Origin: Gonium pectorale
Lineage: Eukaryota > Chlorophyta > Chlorophyceae > Chlamydomonadales > Volvocaceae
Direction: 5' to 3'
DNA: 30,522 nt
NCBI GenBank assembly: GCA_001584585.1
Contig: LSYV01000028.1
Span: forward strand, 164,603-195,124
Under the pieces are notes generated by a model that saw only the letters and a program-made list of their open reading frames with translations, was not told the origin of the DNA and did no database searches. A program made the position numbers and the translations under genes. Shown one piece after another: positions 27,294 to 30,522 of this stretch (within the stretch, counting starts at the first letter, position 1; the number at the start of each line of letters is the position of its first letter).

Positions 27294-28386
27294 CATTTGG
27301 TTACGATAGGGGAAGTAAGGCTCCTTCATTCTTCAAGTATGCGTGCGGCAGCTCGACACGCCGACACCTTTGCGACCGGGCACAGAGATAGAGCTGGCAC
27401 ACACCGCCAGGGCCGGGGCGGGCCGAGGGGGCCTTACTTGCTGCCGCATGGGCGGCCACTAGGAGCGAGGCCGCCGTCCCGCGCGCCGCATGAAAGGCCT
27501 CCCAAACTGAACGCACGCACCGGCGCTATCTAGCCTGACAGCGCCGCGCACGCGTCATTGCACGGTAGCCAGGGCTGCTGGGGCCGCACGGCGGGCCGCC
27601 TTGGCCAAGCGGGCCCGGGCTGCACGCACGCGGGCCTACCTGGGAGCAGGGGATGCGTGGGGCCCCAGGAGAGGGGCAGTACTCATGCCGGGCCGGGCCC
27701 TGCCTGTCGTTTCCACAATTCCATGTGAAGTTCGCCCCGCCAGGCGGGCTTGATTGGACGCACCCGACCACTTGATTGCCGAGTTGTGGGCAGGGCCGAC
27801 GCCACGCGAAGAGGCGAACGGCCGATCGTCAACCGCCGACCGTCAACCGCCAAAATTGTACCGCCAACCGCCAACCGTGGGTCGCGTGCGTGCGTCCCGC
27901 CGGCCGGCTCGCTACGGCGCGCCCTTCGGGGCCCAAGGGGGTGGCCAATGCCGGGCCCTGCTGACCACACCTGGGCTACCACGCAAAGAGACGCGTCCAC
28001 CAAACTGTCAACCGTCAATTGTCAAACGCGAACAGCCGGCCCACAAGGTCTCCGCACTGGGCCGCGCTCCCGGCGGGGTGGCCCGGACGGCCTGGCGCCC
28101 GGGGCCGTCCGGTCCGGTTGCGATGGGCCAGGCCAGCTGGAACCACCACATGTGGAGCGCGTGCTGCATTCCCGGCCCCACCTCCCGTATCATTCCTCCC
28201 GCCTCGTCTTCCCGCCTCGTCCTCCCGAGCGGTGCGCGCCAGGAGAGAGATACGCGCACTGCCAATAATCTCCATCTAGGAGCCGCAGCCTGCATGTGCA
28301 GCCCTCGGTCGCCAGCGCAAAGACACACGCGCCGGGGCCGGGCCCTAGTGACAGCCCGACGAGGGCGACTACCAAGGAAAGGCCCT
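27294..28386. other. Degenerate repeat region, no supported gene
   Basis: Contains diverged copies of the 27.1-27.3 kb unit and of the 26.9 kb block, with several AACCGCC/AACCGTCAA clusters (about 27825-27870 and 28005-28030). Open frames on both strands up to about 250 codons are compositional. The region lies between the two retroelement remnants and may be the non-coding part of one. Confidence 0.4.
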
Positions 28387-28508
28387 TCAATAGGTGAGGG
28401 TGCTCCGTCTGGATTGCAAGTTTGGGATGAGGGACGAGGGCGGGAAGGAGAGGTGGCCCGCAGCGTTCATCAGGATGTCCAGATCATCGTACCACCGGTG
28501 AGAGGGCT
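28387..28508 (-). CDS. Candidate terminal exon, protein not recognised
   Basis: On the minus strand an acceptor CATATCAG precedes a phase-1 reading that contains SHRWYDDLDILMNAAGHLSF, then a serine/leucine-rich tail, and stops at TGA 28389-28387. Composition is protein-like over the first half. It could be the last exon of the same gene as 28849-28965, but their phases do not join directly, so at least one exon would lie between. Confidence 0.3.
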
Positions 28509-28848
28509 CTGATATGAAAATTCATGCAGGGCTGCCCCAAGGGGTTGCAGGGCGGGGCTAGGGTTTCGCAACCGGAGGGCGCGCGGCGCACGGCGCGAAA
28601 GCGGCGGCGGGCGGGTGCAGATGGGCGAGAGGGGGAGGGGGGGAGGGGGCTGAGCGGTGGCCGCGCGCGCGCCGTGCGTCTCCATCCGTTCTTCCCCCTC
28701 TGCCCCCTCACGGTGGTTTGGCGCCCCGCGCGTGCCCTTCGCCTCACCCCTCCCCCACTTCCGGCCTAACATGCGGCAATCGATCGACCATGCATCGACG
28801 ACGCTTGTCACCACACCTCTACTCACACGCACACGCACACGCCCCCAC

Positions 28849-28965
28849 CTGCAGGAAGGTGTCCAGCCGCACGAAGAGCCCCAGCATGGCGGTCATGTCC
28901 TTATGGCGGTTCTCCCGGTGGAGGGGCACCAGGGTCACGTTCCAGTAGCACACGAGGGCAACCAC
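28849..28965 (-). CDS. Candidate internal exon of 39 codons, protein not recognised
   Basis: Bounded on the minus strand by an acceptor CCCGGCAG (exon base 28965) and a donor GTGGGG after CTGCAG (exon base 28849), phase 0 at both ends. It reads VVALVCYWNVTLVPLHRENR, then HKDMTAMLGLFVRLDTFLQ. Codon choice is strongly C/G-ending and no stop occurs, unlike the flanks. It was not recognised; the MLGLFV segment recalls a motif near the end of some condensation-type acyltransferase domains, but that is too weak to name. The rest of its gene was not found in the window. Confidence 0.4.
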
Positions 28966-29550
28966 CTGCCGGGCGGGCGCGGGGGGGGGGGGGCGAAGGG
29001 GTCCGGGGGTGGGGCTTACGGGCAGCGACAAAGGCGGGGGCGCGGAGCGTAAAAGGGCTGGATGTGGTGAGAAATTTGGAAAGGCGTCCTCGTTCAAGAG
29101 ACCGTCGGCGCATGTCTAAGTGAAACGGTGGGGTTGGGATTCGGTAACGGAGCGCAGAGGGGAGTTGGTAACGTAAGCCGGGCGGGCGGGGGCGACGGGT
29201 CAGCGTGGTGGTGGCCGTGAGTACATCCGCCACTTCAGGGCTGTCCCACGCACGTCACTACATGTACGGCGGACGCGTACGACGGTTGGGCGAGACGCCC
29301 CTCTGAACGTATATCCCAGCATACAGAAGAACGCCCCGCACCCCGCCTCGGACGTTGTTGCACTAGCCCGTAGCAGCGAGCCCCGCCTTTCTCCCACGGG
29401 CCCGCCCCACGCTGCCTCAGTCCCCCTGCCCGGCTCCTGGCATGTCGGCTACCCCCGCCGGTTGCGGGCGTGTACTGCCCCAACGTGGAGCGCAGAGGGC
29501 TGGTACGCGGCTTCCTAGGCTTCCCTGGACGCCCCAAAACACGCACCTTC
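28966..29550. other. No supported gene
   Basis: G/C-rich, with a run of twelve G near 28981-28992 and no motif-bearing frame on either strand. Possible exon-like stretches on the minus strand near 29235-29400 lack convincing splice signals. Confidence 0.35.
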
Positions 29551-29890
29551 TAGCCCGGCGCTGGCTTTCCTTTGCCGGGACGGCGGCCTTGGGCGCTGGC
29601 GCGGCAACGGCGGTACCTGTGTTCGCGGTGCGGCGGCTGCGGGTTGCCTTTTCAACGGTTCGGGACCGCCGCCGCCTCACCGCCAGCCCGGCGCTGGCTT
29701 TCATTTGCCGGGAGGCGGCCATGGGCGCTGGGGCCGCAACGGCGGTACCTTGGTTCGCGTTGCGGCGGCTACGGGTTACTTTTTCGCTTGGGTTCAGGGC
29801 GGGCCGCCGCCGCCTCGCCGCCAGCCCAAGGCAGGCTGTGCCTGGGCGACGGGCTAGCGCGTTGCCTTTTCAGTGCGCAAGTGACCAAGC
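29551..29890. repeat. Tandem repeat of about 135 bp, two full copies and a partial third
   Basis: Copies begin at CAGCCCGGCG-like sequence near 29552, 29684 and 29822. Each has a GCTGGCTTTC.TTTGCCGGGA block, a GCAACGGCGGTACC block and a GCGGCGGCT.CGGGTT block. One plus-strand frame stays open through both copies (ALAFICREAAMGAGAATAVP and a related version), but the third copy is truncated and the composition is Ala/Arg-rich, so coding status is doubtful. Confidence 0.75.
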
Positions 29891-30280
29891 GGCTGCCGTG
29901 TAAACAACGATGATCCGCCTTACACGCTCGAAACCTAAAACTACGGATGGGGGGTTGACGCCCTCACACGCACCCGCACGCTTCAGAACCCAACCAACCC
30001 GGCTGCGAAAGCCGCCCTGCCAGCTTGGCCCCTCCCCAAACTCTGCCAACGTTTCCCAACACAGAAATAGTACACAAGCCGCCGCCGAGGGGGCCAACTG
30101 TGAGTGGGGGGATTATCGGGCACGCGGCTACGAGAATCTTCCAACCAGGTCGTCTTTGCGGGCCCCGCCCGCATAGGCCCCGCTCGACCTGGGTCTCGCA
30201 CCGCGCCCCAACTGCAGCGCTGCCGAAGCCGACACGCGCCTGCAGGGGCAACCCCCCTCCCACCGTCAACGACTTGTCGT
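29891..30280. other. Sequence downstream of the recombinase remnant, nothing recognised
   Basis: Lies 3' of the minus-strand tyrosine recombinase reading and may belong to the same element. Direct repeats or split ends of a DIRS-type element were looked for by eye and not found. Confidence 0.3.
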
Positions 30281-30522
30281 TCACATGCGTGCTACCACCT
30301 GCATGCGCGCTGACGGCGTCGGCAACAGGTAGGCGAAGACCACCTCCGAGCACCACCGCCCGTGCAACTAGATCTCCTCGATGCTAGTCCAAGCGTTCAA
30401 AGCTGCCGTCGCCCCCACTCGCCGCAAGCTGTGAGCCGAGTACTTAACCGCAACCAGCCCTAGCTGCGGCGACGCCACCCGCACCTCCCCTTGCCGCTGC
30501 CTCAACCGCAGCGTGAAACCCC
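30281..30522 (-). pseudogene. C-terminal part of a tyrosine recombinase, DIRS-like, with in-frame stop
   Basis: The minus-strand frame from the window edge reads FTLRLRQRQGEVRVASPQLG, then KYSAHSLRRVGATAALNA, ASIEEI-type helix (TSIEEI), a TAG at 30370-30368, then LHGRWCSEVVFAYL and a TGA at 30283-30281. HSLRR.GATAA is the H-x-x-R box of tyrosine recombinases, LHGRW holds the second His/Trp-type position, and the Tyr in FAYL is in the place of the catalytic nucleophile. The TAG replaces what is usually a charged or polar residue before LHGRW. DIRS-type retroelements with such recombinases are known in volvocine algae (Kangaroo in Volvox). The N-terminal part, with the first catalytic Arg, lies beyond the window. 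Confidence 0.6.

Noticed and set aside
27754..28512. A 252-codon plus-strand open frame
   Set aside because: Composition-driven in a degenerate repeat region. It has no recognisable motif and crosses several repeat units.

Overview
The window looks like nuclear DNA of a volvocine-type green alga (Volvocales, Chlorophyceae). This is an inference from several things together: one very intron-rich gene with GTGAGT-like donors and GCAG acceptors, G/C-biased codon third positions, a proline/serine-rich extracellular segment, abundant short G/C-rich tandem arrays inside introns, and fragments of retroelements. The species cannot be named from the sequence.

One gene dominates. It lies on the minus strand, from an ATG at 24002 to a TGA at 5247, and I reconstructed it by hand as about 37 exons (about 4.0 kb of coding sequence, about 1,330 residues). 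Splice phases agree at nearly every junction, which is the strongest evidence for the model. The predicted protein is a type II membrane protein. It has a short cytosolic N-terminus with a degenerate and a canonical EF-hand, a basic stretch, and one transmembrane helix. A long glycosylation-site-rich ectodomain follows: a conserved beta-rich part, a proline/serine-rich linker, a further unrecognised beta-rich region, a three-repeat VMO-I (vitelline membrane outer layer protein I) beta-prism domain, and finally four or five ricin-B-type beta-trefoil lectin units. It reads as a calcium-linked, carbohydrate-binding cell-surface or extracellular-matrix receptor. The reading frame breaks at two places (one base short in a G5 run at 6508-6512; a phase clash between 11892 and 11765).

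Layout. 1-728: end of a TCCG array plus a repeat of about 680 bp that recurs inverted at 18135-18823. 729-5246: mostly gene-poor, with a tRNA-like SINE (about 2692-2772), a duplicated segment (2963-3250 and 3371-3565), and isolated exon-like stretches on the minus strand (1142-1240, 3177-3250, 3485-3621, 4760-5030). The last three share a motif and may be copies of one domain. 5247-24002: the large gene, whose introns hold minisatellites, a 20-N assembly gap that appears to be spurious, and a perfect 23-bp hairpin. 24003-26200: upstream flank, a duplicated unit of about 115 bp, and a broken plus-strand ORF with a damaged PHD finger, probably a retroelement ORF1. 26200-30280: G/C-rich degenerate repeats with two exon-like stretches on the minus strand. 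30281-30522: the C-terminal catalytic part of a tyrosine recombinase (DIRS-like) with an in-frame stop, running off the window edge.
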